A stretch of 64,000 nucleotides of DNA from positions 124,001-188,000 of the forward strand of contig NZ_JALPVJ010000017.1 in NCBI RefSeq assembly GCF_023544445.1. Direction: 5' to 3'. Below are positions 1 to 8,224 of the stretch, in pieces. The translations under genes and the position numbers were made by a program. Within the stretch, counting starts at the first letter, position 1; every line of letters starts with the position of its first letter. The notes below the pieces were generated by a model. That model searched no databases. It saw only the letters and a list, made by a program, of their open reading frames with translations, and was not told the DNA's origin. The stretch is from Actinoplanes sp. M2I2 (GTDB lineage: Bacteria; Actinomycetota; Actinomycetes; Mycobacteriales; Micromonosporaceae).

Positions 1-1
1 G

Positions 2-1069
2 GACTTCCGCCGGGCCGTGGCGTTCCTGTCCACCCCGGTCCAGGAGCTGCGGGCGCAGGGCCGGATGAGCCTGCTCGCCGAGGCGCTGGCGGTCCGCGGC
101 TGGTGCGAGATCTACCTCGGGGTCTTCGACGCGTCGACGTCGTCCGACGAGGCCATGCGCCTGGCCGACGAGACCGGCCAGTCCATGTGGTCGGCCACCA
201 CCCGCATCGCCGTGGCGTTGATCGACGGGGTCGGCAAGGGCTGGGCGGGCCCGCACCCGCTGCTGTCCGAGGCCGAGCACATCGCGCTGCGGATGCCCAA
301 CGCCGACTCCTCCCTGCTGGCCGGCGTGCAGCTGGCCCGGGGCGTGGCCGAACTCGGGGCGAGTCGCCCGGAGCAGGCGTACGGGGAACTGCGCCGCGTG
401 TTCGTGCCCGCCGACCCGGCGTTCCAGCGGGTGCAGCGGGTGTGGACGCTCAGCTATCTGGCCGACGCCGCCGTCCACACCGGCCGGGCCGAGGAGGCGA
501 GGACCATGCTCGCCTCGGTCGAGGAGACCGTCGGCACGTCGCCGGCCACCGGCACGAACCTCGCCCTGGAGTACGCGCGAGCGGTGCTGGCCGAGCGCGG
601 GGCGGCCGAGCCGCTCTTCCGCGCCGCGATGGACGGCGCGGCCCGTCAGTTGCCCTGGCACCTGGCCCGCGTCGAGCTGGCGTACGGCTCGTGGCTGCGC
701 CGGCAGCGACGCGTCGTCGAGTCCCGGGAGCCGCTGCGGGCGGCCCGGGCCACGTTCGAAGCCGTCGGCGCCCGTGCCTGGGCCCAGCGGGCCGACCAGG
801 AGATCCGCGCGACGGGCGAAGGCGGGTGGCAACCGACGGCGAATCCGCGCGAGCACCTGTCGCCGCAGGAGAGCCAGATCGCCGAGCTGGCCGCGCGCGG
901 GCTGTCCAACCGCGAGATCGGCCAGCGCCTGTTCCTCTCGCACCGCACGGTCAGCTCCCACCTGTACCGGATCTTCCCGAAGCTCGGCGTGACGTCCCGC
1001 AATCAGCTGGCCCTGGCGCTGACCGCACAGTCAGCTGACGCTAGCCGTGACTCCGGGCGCCCGCGATGA
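2..1069 (+). CDS. LuxR-family transcriptional regulator, C-terminal part (cut by window edge)
   Basis: The reading frame is open from the first bases, so the true start lies outside the window and the GTG at 17 is internal. What remains is a helical, TPR-like region followed by a LuxR-type helix-turn-helix close to the C-terminus (conserved core LSNREIGQRLFLSHRTVSSH). This layout is that of large ATP-dependent LuxR (LAL/MalT-type) activators, whose N-terminal ATPase would be upstream. It is clearly paralogous to the complete regulator at 57093-59780: the regions before the HTH share long stretches such as LLRRQRR-type and ARATFEA/ARDTFDA segments. An SDR gene and a hydrolase remnant follow on the same strand. 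Target genes are unknown. Confidence 0.85.
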   Translation, partial: DFRRAVAFLSTPVQELRAQGRMSLLAEALAVRGWCEIYLGVFDASTSSDEAMRLADETGQSMWSATTRIAVALIDGVGKGWAGPHPLLSEAEHIALRMPNADSSLLAGVQLARGVAELGASRPEQAYGELRRVFVPADPAFQRVQRVWTLSYLADAAVHTGRAEEARTMLASVEETVGTSPATGTNLALEYARAVLAERGAAEPLFRAAMDGAARQLPWHLARVELAYGSWLRRQRRVVESREPLRAARATFEAVGARAWAQRADQEIRATGEGGWQPTANPREHLSPQESQIAELAARGLSNREIGQRLFLSHRTVSSHLYRIFPKLGVTSRNQLALALTAQSADASRDSGRPR

Positions 1070-1170
1070 CGCAGTCGGCCGACTGAAGCCGCCGCGATCC
1101 GCGCCGCCCTACGGTCGGGGCGACAGCCGCGGCGCGTCCGGCGCCCGGCGTGCGACGAGCGGAGACAAGC

Positions 1171-1284
1171 ATGGCCACGCCCGTGCTCTTCATCCATGGT
1201 CCGGGGCGGTGCCCGGCCGAGGTGGCCATCGGCGTGTGGCCCATCGGCGCCGGCCCGGGCCGGCTGACGGACCGGTCGCTGTGA
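1171..1284 (+). pseudogene. Stump of an alpha/beta-hydrolase gene, now a 37-codon upstream ORF
   Basis: A good ribosome site (GGAGA, 1161-1165) precedes an ATG whose first ten residues, MATPVLFIHG, are the classic N-terminal strand and oxyanion HG of alpha/beta-hydrolases. They match the start of the hydrolase at 56247-57053 (TPVIFIHG). The rest of the fold is missing: the frame ends after 37 codons at a TGA that overlaps the GTG start of the next gene (GTGA). The paralogous LuxR gene at 57093 is also followed by a hydrolase, so this is probably the remnant of a duplicated LuxR-hydrolase pair after an internal deletion. It may now act as a translational-coupling leader. Homology rests on only about ten residues. 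Confidence 0.45.
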
Positions 1285-2069
1285 ACCTCGGACTGGCCGG
1301 CCGGACGGCGGTGGTCACCGGGGCGAGCCGGGGCATCGGGCTCGCCGTGGCCCAGGCCCTGATCCAGGAGGGCGCCCGGGTCGCCGCCGGGGCCCGCACC
1401 GCCACGGCCGAACTCACCGCCCTGACCGGCGAGGGGGAGGCGCTCGTCGTGCTGGACGACCTGACGACGGCGGCCGGCTGTCAGGCGCTCGTCGACCAGG
1501 CGGTGGCCCGCTTCGGGGGTATCGACATCCTGGTCAACAACGTCGGCGGGGTGCACCCCAGCACCGACGGCTTCCACGAGGTGACCGACGCCGACTGGCA
1601 GTGGGCCCTGGACGTCAACCTGCTGTCCGCCGTCCGCGCGACGCGGGCGGCCATCCCGCACCTGATCCGCGGCGCCCCGTCGGCCATCGTCACCGTCTGC
1701 TCGGTGAACGCCTCGCTGCCCGACCCCGGAGTGATCGACTACAGCGCGGCCAAGGCCGCCCTGCGCAGTTTCTGCAAGTCGCTGTCGAAGGAGCTGGGGC
1801 CGGTCGGCGTACGCGTCAACACGGTCAGTCCCGGGCCGGTGGAGACCGCTCTGTGGCTGGGGGCGGGCGGCGTCGCCGAGACCGTGGGCCAGGCGCGCGG
1901 TCTCGACCCCGCCGCGGTGCGGGCGGCCGCGGTCAGCGGCGCCGCGACCGGGCGGTTCACTCGTCCGTCCGAGGTCGCCCAAATCGTGCTGCTGCTCGCG
2001 GCCGAGACCGCGGGCAATGTGACCGGAGCGGACGTGCTCATCGACGGCGGCCTGGTGAACACCGTCTGA
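1281..2069 (+). CDS. SDR-family NAD(P)-dependent oxidoreductase
   Basis: Classical short-chain dehydrogenase of 262 residues. The Rossmann motif TGASRGIG lies near residues 13-20, the NNVGG structural motif near 85, and the catalytic Ser and Tyr-x-x-x-Lys appear as CSVNAS and YSAAK. The C-terminus carries the usual VSPGPVET and DGGLV segments. The open frame extends upstream, but GTG 1281 starts at the normal family position and overlaps the stop of the short upstream ORF, suggesting translational coupling. It probably reduces or oxidises a small hydroxy or keto compound in the cytoplasm; the substrate cannot be read from the sequence. Confidence 0.9.
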   Translation: MNLGLAGRTAVVTGASRGIGLAVAQALIQEGARVAAGARTATAELTALTGEGEALVVLDDLTTAAGCQALVDQAVARFGGIDILVNNVGGVHPSTDGFHEVTDADWQWALDVNLLSAVRATRAAIPHLIRGAPSAIVTVCSVNASLPDPGVIDYSAAKAALRSFCKSLSKELGPVGVRVNTVSPGPVETALWLGAGGVAETVGQARGLDPAAVRAAAVSGAATGRFTRPSEVAQIVLLLAAETAGNVTGADVLIDGGLVNTV

Positions 2070-2139
2070 CCCTGCGCCCCGCCGGAGGCCGGTGGAGGAC
2101 CGGTGTCACGATGACCGGGCAACCGGACATGGGACTGGT

Positions 2140-2730
2140 GTGAGCTCCGAATCCGACGACTCCGCATCCGGCGACTCCGGCAACGAGGAGCGCTTCCGGC
2201 GCGTGTACGCCGGCAACTTCGAACCGTTGCTGGCCTACGCGGTGCGGCGGGTGGACCACCCGGAGGACGCGGCCGACGTGGTCGCCGAGACGTTCCTCAT
2301 CGCCTGGCGCCGCGGCGCCGACCTGCCCGGCGGCGACGAGACCCGCTTGTGGCTGTACGGCGTCGCCCGTCGCGTGCTGGCCAACCAGCACCGCGGCGGC
2401 CGGCGCCGGGAGCGGCTGGCCGCGCGGCTGCGGGAGCGCCTCGCGGCCGTCGTCGTCACCGATCCCGCGGCCGAGGCGTCGCGGCGGGTCACCGTGCACG
2501 CGGCGCTCGCCCGGCTCGGCGAGGTCGATCGTGAGGTGCTGCGGCTGACCGCGTGGGAGGGGCTGGAACCGCGCGAGATCGCCGAGGTGCTGGGCGTCAG
2601 CGCCGCGGCCGTGCGGACCAGGCTCACCCGGGCCCGGTCGCGGCTGCGCGACCTGCTCGGTGACGAGTTCGGCCGAGCCGGACATGTACTCGACGTCCTG
2701 GCCCTACCCGCCCCCAAGGAGCGCAGATGA
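2140..2730 (+). CDS. ECF RNA polymerase sigma factor
   Basis: A 196-residue extracytoplasmic-function sigma factor. Region 2 (about residues 18-60, with ETFLIAWRR) binds the -10 element and core polymerase. Region 4 (about 125-175, with EIAEVLGVSAAAVRTRLTRARSRL) is the -35-binding helix-turn-helix. The chosen GTG overlaps the stop of a ten-codon ORF (2111-2143, MTGQPDMGLV), so translation may be coupled to that leader. The next gene starts on the stop codon (ATGA) and encodes a one-pass membrane protein, the usual place for an anti-sigma or cognate partner. The residues before the HTH domains are Asp/Ser-rich and probably disordered. Confidence 0.88.
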   Translation: MSSESDDSASGDSGNEERFRRVYAGNFEPLLAYAVRRVDHPEDAADVVAETFLIAWRRGADLPGGDETRLWLYGVARRVLANQHRGGRRRERLAARLRERLAAVVVTDPAAEASRRVTVHAALARLGEVDREVLRLTAWEGLEPREIAEVLGVSAAAVRTRLTRARSRLRDLLGDEFGRAGHVLDVLALPAPKERR

Positions 2731-3761
2731 CCGACGAGCAGCTCGACCGCGCGGTCCGCGACGCCGACCCCTACCGGCCGGAACACGCGCGCAGCCTGCA
2801 CGGGGCGGACCAGATCCTCCTGGAGGAGATCATGTCCGTTCCGACCATCGCCGGGCGCCGGCCGGCGCGCCGGTGGGCCGCCGCGGTCGCCGCCGCCGCC
2901 GCGGTCACCGGCGTCCTCGCCGTCACTCCGCTGATCGGGCGTGACCACCGGGCCCCGGTCGCCGTCCGGCCGAACCCGCCGGCGGGCCGGCCGGTCGCGG
3001 CGGCCGCGGTCGCCGACCGCAGCCCTCGCCTGCTCATCGGCGAGGCGGGGTGGAAGGCGGACGCGGCGTACGGCTTCGCCGAGCACGCGGGCACCATGCG
3101 GTTCGCGAAGGGCCCGCTCAAGCTGGAGATCAACTGGTATTCCGGTGAGCACTACGACAGCTACTACCAGGACCGGCTCCATGTCAGCGAGCCCACGCCG
3201 GCCACGATCGACGGCTGGCCGGGCAGCCTGTTCCGCTACAGCGCGACCCGCTTCGCGGTCATGCTGCGCCCGCGCGACGGCGCCTTCGTCGAGCTCGGCA
3301 CCGCGAGCGAGGGGTGGACGCGGGCCGAGTTCGACCGGGTCGCCGCGCTGATCCACCGGGTCGACGTGGCCACCTGGCTGGCCGCGATGCCGCCGGAGGT
3401 CGTCACGCCGGCCCGGGTGCAGCAGGCGGCGGCCGAGGTGCTCGCCGACATCCCGCTGCCGCCCGGTTTCTCGGCCGCCTCGCTCGACGATCTCGGCACC
3501 AACGACCGGTACCAGTTCGGCGCCCAGGTGACCGGCCGGGTCGGCTGTGCCTGGATCGCCGAGTGGGTGCGCGCCGACCAGGCCGGCGACCAGGCGGCCG
3601 TCGAGAAGGCCGCCACCGCGCTGCGCGGCAGCCACCGGTGGAAGGTGCTCGAGGACATGGCCGACGACGGCGGCTGGTCCGAAGTCTTCTGGGAGGTCGC
3701 CGACAAGACCGTCCGGTCCGGGCCGCCGGACGGGTACGAGGACGCGATCGGTTGCCGGTAG
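2727..3761 (+). CDS. Membrane-anchored partner of the ECF sigma factor (CU044_5270-like)
   Basis: A 344-residue protein translationally coupled to the sigma gene (ATGA overlap). A short cytoplasmic N-terminus (about 1-47) is followed by one Ala/Val-rich transmembrane helix (about 48-70) and a long extracytoplasmic domain. The opening pattern of acidic, charged segment, then LLEEIM, then a membrane helix resembles the actinobacterial CU044_5270-type proteins that sit after ECF sigma genes. I see no zinc-binding HxxxCxxC anti-sigma motif, so a classical ZAS anti-sigma role is not supported. Sensor or anti-sigma function is inferred from context only. It is convergent with the histidine kinase gene that ends 10 bp later. 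Confidence 0.7.
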   Translation: MTDEQLDRAVRDADPYRPEHARSLHGADQILLEEIMSVPTIAGRRPARRWAAAVAAAAAVTGVLAVTPLIGRDHRAPVAVRPNPPAGRPVAAAAVADRSPRLLIGEAGWKADAAYGFAEHAGTMRFAKGPLKLEINWYSGEHYDSYYQDRLHVSEPTPATIDGWPGSLFRYSATRFAVMLRPRDGAFVELGTASEGWTRAEFDRVAALIHRVDVATWLAAMPPEVVTPARVQQAAAEVLADIPLPPGFSAASLDDLGTNDRYQFGAQVTGRVGCAWIAEWVRADQAGDQAAVEKAATALRGSHRWKVLEDMADDGGWSEVFWEVADKTVRSGPPDGYEDAIGCR

Positions 3762-3771
3762 GGCGCCGGCC

Positions 3772-5115
3772 TCATTCTCCGGCGCGGTCGGGCGTACCCG
3801 AAGCGGGGTAGGGCAGCGTCACGGTGAACCGGGCGCCGCCCTCGGGGGCGTGACCGGCCTCGATCGTGCCGCCCAGCCGGGTGACCAGCCGGGCCGCCAG
3901 GGCCAGCCCGAGTCCGCTGCCGGTCGCGCGTTCGTGCCGGTAGCGCTGCCGCAGAGCGCCGCGCTGGAACGCCACCCCGAGGTCCTCGTCGGTGAAGCCG
4001 GGACCGCCGTCGCGCACCTCGACGACGCCACCGCGCTCACCGGCCCGGACAGCCAGCACGAGCGGCGCCCCGGCCGGGCTGACCCGCAGCGCGTTCTCGC
4101 ACAGCCCGTCGATCACCTGCCGGATCCGGTCGGCATCGGTGTCCACCACCACCGGCGTGGCCGGCCGGTCGACGCTCAGCCGGGAACCGTAGCGGGGTTG
4201 CCAGGCCTGCGCTGCCGCGGTGACCAGCTCGTTCAGGTCGACCGGCGCGATGGTGACCGGCAGCTCGTCGGCCTCCAGGCGGGACAGGGTGAGCAGGTCG
4301 GAGATGAGCCGGTCGAGACGCTCGGCCTCGCGCAGGATGGTCGCGCCGGCCTGGTCGGCCGGCACCACCTCGTCGGTCAGGGCCTCGGCGTACCCGCGGA
4401 TGGTGGCCAGCGGCGTGCGCAGCTCGTGCGAGACCGACAGCAGGAACTCCCGTTCGCGGCCCTCGCTGCGCTGCAGGGCCGCGCCGAGCTGGTTCAGCGC
4501 CGTGGCCAGCTCGGCCGCCTCGACCGGCGGGCGCACGGCCAGCCGCACCGAGCGGTCCCCGGCCGACAGGCGCCCGGCCGCGAGCGCCGCCTGACGCAAC
4601 GGCCGGGCCACGAACCGGGCCAGCAGCGCGCCCGCCCCCACGCCACCGGCCAGGCCGGCCAGCAGCGCGAGCCACACCCCGCCGAGCACCCGCCCGGCGG
4701 TGCCCGAGGACGCCGCCCGGGTCAGCACGACGCCGGCGTCGTTGCCGCTCAGCGGTTGCCCGGCGATGAACACGTCGGCGCCGCCGACGACGCCGCGGGT
4801 GTCGACGGCCGAGCCCGCGGCGATCTGCTCGACCACGCGGGCGGGCAGGCCCGGGCGGTCGGCGGCGCCGCGCCGGATGAGGTAGACCGCGATGCCGTCG
4901 TCGCGCAGCCGGGCGACGATCCGCTGCCGCGCGGCGGGCCGCTCGGTGGCGAGCAGCTCCACGGCGATGGCCGACTTGTCACCGAGGTCGGCCCGGGCCG
5001 CGCGGTCGGCCGACCGTACGGCGATCGGCAGCGCGACCAGCGCGGTGACGATGACCGCGATGACGGCGGTGGCCGCGGTGACCAGAACCGCCCGGCCGGT
5101 GAGGGTCTTAGGCAT
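3772..5115 (-). CDS. Sensor histidine kinase
   Basis: A 447-residue membrane kinase. Transmembrane helices lie at about 8-33 and 145-168, flanking an extracytoplasmic sensor loop of about 110 residues. A HAMP linker follows (about 169-220). The phosphoacceptor is His230 in SVSHELRTP, and the C-terminal ATPase domain shows the N box near 333 (DGLCENAL), then DGGPGF and the G-rich GSGLGLAL. It presumably autophosphorylates and passes phosphate to the response regulator encoded just upstream on the same strand, with which it overlaps by 8 bp. The sensor loop has no recognisable fold, so the stimulus is unknown. Confidence 0.93.
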   Translation of the reverse strand: MPKTLTGRAVLVTAATAVIAVIVTALVALPIAVRSADRAARADLGDKSAIAVELLATERPAARQRIVARLRDDGIAVYLIRRGAADRPGLPARVVEQIAAGSAVDTRGVVGGADVFIAGQPLSGNDAGVVLTRAASSGTAGRVLGGVWLALLAGLAGGVGAGALLARFVARPLRQAALAAGRLSAGDRSVRLAVRPPVEAAELATALNQLGAALQRSEGREREFLLSVSHELRTPLATIRGYAEALTDEVVPADQAGATILREAERLDRLISDLLTLSRLEADELPVTIAPVDLNELVTAAAQAWQPRYGSRLSVDRPATPVVVDTDADRIRQVIDGLCENALRVSPAGAPLVLAVRAGERGGVVEVRDGGPGFTDEDLGVAFQRGALRQRYRHERATGSGLGLALAARLVTRLGGTIEAGHAPEGGARFTVTLPYPASGTPDRAGE

Positions 5116-5788
5116 TGGCCGTGTAACCGACGCCGCGGACGGTGCGGATCACCCCGGCGGCGTCGCCCAGCTTGCCGCGCAGCTGGGCGACGTGGACGTC
5201 GACCGTGCGGGTGCCGGCGGGCGAGGCGTAACCCCACACCGTCGCCAGCAGCTCCTCGCGGGTGAAGACCCGTCCGGGCCGGCGCAGCAGATGGGCCAGC
5301 AGGTCGAACTCGGTCGGCGTCAGCGTCAGGTCCCGTCCGGCGACGGTGACCGAGCGACGGGCCGGATCGAGCGAGACCGGCCCCACCGTACGCACCCGCT
5401 CGCCGTCGCCGGGACCGGCCGCGCGCCGCAGCAGCGCCCGGACCCGGGCGACCAGCTCCCGCGGGCTGAACGGCTTGGTCAGGTAGTCGTCCCCGCCGAG
5501 TTCCAGCCCGAGGACGCGGTCGACCTCGTCGTCGCGGGCGGTCAGGAACACCACGGGCGTCCAGTCCCCGTCCTCACGCAGCCGCCGGCAGATCTCGGTG
5601 CCCTCCAGCGACGGCAGCGCGATGTCGAGCACACAGGCGACGGGCCGCATCCGCCGGGCCGCGGCCAGCCCGGCGGCGCCGTCGTGCTCGACCTGCACCC
5701 CGAAGCCGTCCCGGGTCAGATAGAGCCGCAGCAGGTCGGCGATGGGCCGCTCGTCCTCGACCACGAGGACCAGCCCTTTGTCGGTCAC
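5108..5788 (-). CDS. OmpR/PhoB-family response regulator
   Basis: A 226-residue regulator starting at GTG 5788, which places the receiver domain at residue 1; the open frame continues 23 codons further but adds nothing domain-like. The receiver has the acidic pair ED (11-12), the phosphorylated Asp55 in CVLDIALPS and Lys104 in YLTKPF. A winged-helix DNA-binding domain occupies about 130-226 (LTPTEFDLLAHLLRRPGRVFTREELL). It is the first gene of a two-gene unit with the histidine kinase (8-bp overlap) and is divergent from the LanC-like gene at 5878, a plausible target. Confidence 0.92.
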   Translation of the reverse strand: MTDKGLVLVVEDERPIADLLRLYLTRDGFGVQVEHDGAAGLAAARRMRPVACVLDIALPSLEGTEICRRLREDGDWTPVVFLTARDDEVDRVLGLELGGDDYLTKPFSPRELVARVRALLRRAAGPGDGERVRTVGPVSLDPARRSVTVAGRDLTLTPTEFDLLAHLLRRPGRVFTREELLATVWGYASPAGTRTVDVHVAQLRGKLGDAAGVIRTVRGVGYTANA

Positions 5789-5877
5789 CGGCCCATTCTG
5801 CCCGCTGCGCCGCGGCCGGGATGTTCGGAGAATGTTCGGGTGCGGCCGGGCGCGCATCGATCTGGTGTGATGGGCGG

Positions 5878-7101
5878 ATGGAAGCTCTGGCCGTGGGCGC
5901 CCTGGACTGGATGATCGGCTCGGCCCGCCCGGCCGGGGCCGGCCTGACGTGGGCGAGCACGGCGGCCGGAGGCGAGGCCGACCACACGCTGTACAGCGGG
6001 GGCGCGGGTGTCGTGCTCACGCTGCTGGAGGCTTGGAGCCACTTCCAGGACGACCGGTACGCCGAGGCCGCCCGGCGTGGCGCGGCGGCGTCGGCGGCCG
6101 CGGTCGACGGCGAGGAGGGCTGTTCGCTCTACTTCGGGCTGACCGGCATGGCGGTGGCGCTGCGCGCGGTCCACCGCCGGCTGGGCGACGAGGCGGCGGG
6201 CCGGGCGGCGGACCGGGCGCTGAGCCGGGTGCGGGCGCGGTTCGACGGGCGGGGCTGGGGCGAGATGGTCGAGCTGCTCTTCGGCAACGCGGGCATCGGG
6301 CTGGGCGCGCTGCACGCCGGCGACCTGGAGCTGGCCGTGCTGGCCGTGGAGCCCTACCTGCGCACCGCCGATCCGACTCCGGGCGGGGTCAACTGGGCGG
6401 TCCGCCCGAGTCCCGCGCGTTCGCACCACCTGGCCCACGGCACGCTGGGCATCGTGTCCGCGCTGGCCGCCGTGGGCGCCGCGGCCGGCCGGGACGACCT
6501 GATCGAGCTGGCCCGGGCCGGCGCGGCCGACGTGGTGTCCCGCGACGAGGCCGGACCGGCGGGCTTCCTCGTGCCGCACTCCGACCCACCGCACCGGCCC
6601 GAGCTGATCGAGCGCTACAGCTATGGCTGGTGCAACGGCCCGGCCGGTGACGCCCAGGCGTTCCGGTTGCTGGGCGCGCTGACCGGGGAACCGGCCTGGG
6701 CCGGGCTGGCCGATCGGTGCTGGCACACCGTCACCGGCAGCGGCCTCCCGCGCCGCCTGCGCCCCGGCTTCTGGGACAACAACGGCCGCTGCTGCGGGAC
6801 AGCGGGGGTGCTGGCGCTGGCCTGCGACCGGCACGTCGAGCGGGGGGAGTCGCTGGAGTTCGCCACCGTGCTGGCCGACGACCTCGCCGCCCGGGCGACC
6901 GTCGACGCCGCCGGGGTGCGCTGGTCGAACCATGAGCACCGGGTGACGCCCAGCGCGCTCGAGCCGCACGTCGGCTGGGCGATGGGCAACGCGGGGATCG
7001 TCCGCGAGGTGCTGCGGTTCGCCCGCGCCGCCGGTGGCCGGGATCCGGCGTACGCGGTGCCGTGGCCCGACCATATGGCCGCACCGGCTATCGCAGGGTG
7101 A
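5878..7101 (+). CDS. LanC-like protein with a CCG-type zinc site
   Basis: A 407-residue all-helical toroid protein of the lanthionine synthetase C / LanC-like family. Expected catalytic features are visible: His187 in the HHLAHG motif, the Arg-Tyr-Ser-Tyr-Gly-Trp-Cys block with Cys252, and paired Cys305-Cys306 in GRCCGTAG, where NisC-type cyclases have Cys-His. Three cysteine ligands are known from some LanM enzymes with relaxed substrate range. Glycine-rich GxxG repeats (LYSGGAG, LYFGLTG, LFGNAGIG, MGNAGI) mark the inner helices. ATG 5878 is preferred over an upstream in-frame ATG because the domain begins there. There is no precursor peptide or dehydratase nearby, so it may be an orphan zinc enzyme rather than a lantibiotic cyclase. 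Confidence 0.82.
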   Translation: MEALAVGALDWMIGSARPAGAGLTWASTAAGGEADHTLYSGGAGVVLTLLEAWSHFQDDRYAEAARRGAAASAAAVDGEEGCSLYFGLTGMAVALRAVHRRLGDEAAGRAADRALSRVRARFDGRGWGEMVELLFGNAGIGLGALHAGDLELAVLAVEPYLRTADPTPGGVNWAVRPSPARSHHLAHGTLGIVSALAAVGAAAGRDDLIELARAGAADVVSRDEAGPAGFLVPHSDPPHRPELIERYSYGWCNGPAGDAQAFRLLGALTGEPAWAGLADRCWHTVTGSGLPRRLRPGFWDNNGRCCGTAGVLALACDRHVERGESLEFATVLADDLAARATVDAAGVRWSNHEHRVTPSALEPHVGWAMGNAGIVREVLRFARAAGGRDPAYAVPWPDHMAAPAIAG

Positions 7102-7693
7102 CCCGGACGCCGCCGGAGAGCGGGGAGTCGTGCAGGTCCACGGCAGTCAGCTCGACCGTTGCCGGGACGTCGAAGGCGAGCTGCCCGTTCACCCGCTCGC
7201 CGGGGCCGAGCCTCTGCAGGAACGTCTGGGTGTCGCGGTTGGCGTAGAGGCCGGCGAGCGCGTCGGTGCCGTAGCCGGCCCCGTCCGCGTCGAGGGCCTT
7301 CTGCGCGTGGCCCAGGAAGTACCGCCATCCGTCGGCCGTGTTGCGCACCGACAGGCTGATCAGGCAGTACTTGCCCTTGGCGGTGCGCCGCAGACGCTCG
7401 GGCCCGACGGTCGTACGGGAGCAGTCGACCTTGGTGACCACGAAGGCGAAGGCGCCGTCGCGGACCGGGTCGCCGAGGCCCGGTGGCTTTGCACTCGGTG
7501 TGATCTTCGTCGTGGCGCCGGGAGAGGCGCCGGGGGTGGCCGCGGCGACCGGCTCCCGGCTGCCGAGTCGCTGGGCCGCGACGCCGGCCAGGAACAGGGC
7601 GGCGATCGAGCCGACCGCGAGCAGGCCCGCGACCAGCGGGTTGAGCCGCCACCGGGGGCCGGGGCGGGACGGTGTTCGGGAGTCGTACGACAT
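7088..7693 (-). CDS. One-pass membrane protein with DUF4352-like extracellular domain
   Basis: A 201-residue protein with a basic N-terminus, one transmembrane helix (about 18-42), a Pro/Ala/Thr linker and a beta-rich outer domain. In that domain VRNTADGWRYF, followed by an acidic loop and a VPATVELTAVDLHD strand, resembles the telokin-like DUF4352 fold. ATG 7693 is chosen because GGAG lies just upstream and the open frame before it has no domain. Two cysteines (VDCS, KYCLI) could form a disulfide. The 3' end overlaps the LanC-like gene by 14 bp in convergent orientation. Function unknown; such domains are usually on exported proteins. Confidence 0.7.
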   Translation of the reverse strand: MSYDSRTPSRPGPRWRLNPLVAGLLAVGSIAALFLAGVAAQRLGSREPVAAATPGASPGATTKITPSAKPPGLGDPVRDGAFAFVVTKVDCSRTTVGPERLRRTAKGKYCLISLSVRNTADGWRYFLGHAQKALDADGAGYGTDALAGLYANRDTQTFLQRLGPGERVNGQLAFDVPATVELTAVDLHDSPLSGGVRVTLR

Positions 7694-7834
7694 CGGGCAC
7701 TCCAGGCGAGGGTCTGACTCGCTCTCCTCACTGTCGGTCAGCGGGGCGGGCGGGGCCACCGATTTCGTCCGATCAACGGCAGGCTTCACCTGATCGGACA
7801 ATCCCGCCTGGAACGGGAGCGGTACGCTTCCGCC

Positions 7835-8224
7835 GTGGCTGAGCTGGATGAAGAGACGATCGCGTTCGCCCATCGCATGTTCGACCTGGCCCGTTCCGGG
7901 GGCACCGAGGAACTCATCGGCAACGTCATCGGCGGGCTGCCGGCCAACCTCACCAACGACAAGGGCGACACGCTGCTGATCCTCGCCGCGTACCACAACC
8001 ACGTCGACACGGTGATCGCGCTGCTGGAGCAGGGCGCCGACCCCGACCGGGTCAACGACCGCGGTCAGTCGGCCCTGTCCGCCGCGGTGTTCCGGCAGAA
8101 CGCCGAGACGGTGAAGTCGCTGCTCGCCGCCGGTGCCGACCCCAACGGCGGTACGCCCTCGGCGCTGGCCACCGCCGACTACTTCAAGCTTCCGGAGATG
8201 GCCGCGCTGCTGCGGGGCGCCTGA
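7835..8224 (+). CDS. Ankyrin-repeat protein
   Basis: A 129-residue cytoplasmic protein. After an N-terminal helix pair it carries two clear ankyrin repeats (NDKGDTLLILAAYHNHVDTVIALLEQGADPD and NDRGQSALSAAVFRQN with its partner helix ending LLAAGADPN), plus a partial capping repeat. The GTG start is supported by a TACGCT box six bases upstream (7823-7828), typical of a leaderless transcript. It probably binds a protein partner; none is obvious. Its 3' end overlaps the convergent TetR gene by 46 bp. Confidence 0.88.
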   Translation: MAELDEETIAFAHRMFDLARSGGTEELIGNVIGGLPANLTNDKGDTLLILAAYHNHVDTVIALLEQGADPDRVNDRGQSALSAAVFRQNAETVKSLLAAGADPNGGTPSALATADYFKLPEMAALLRGA

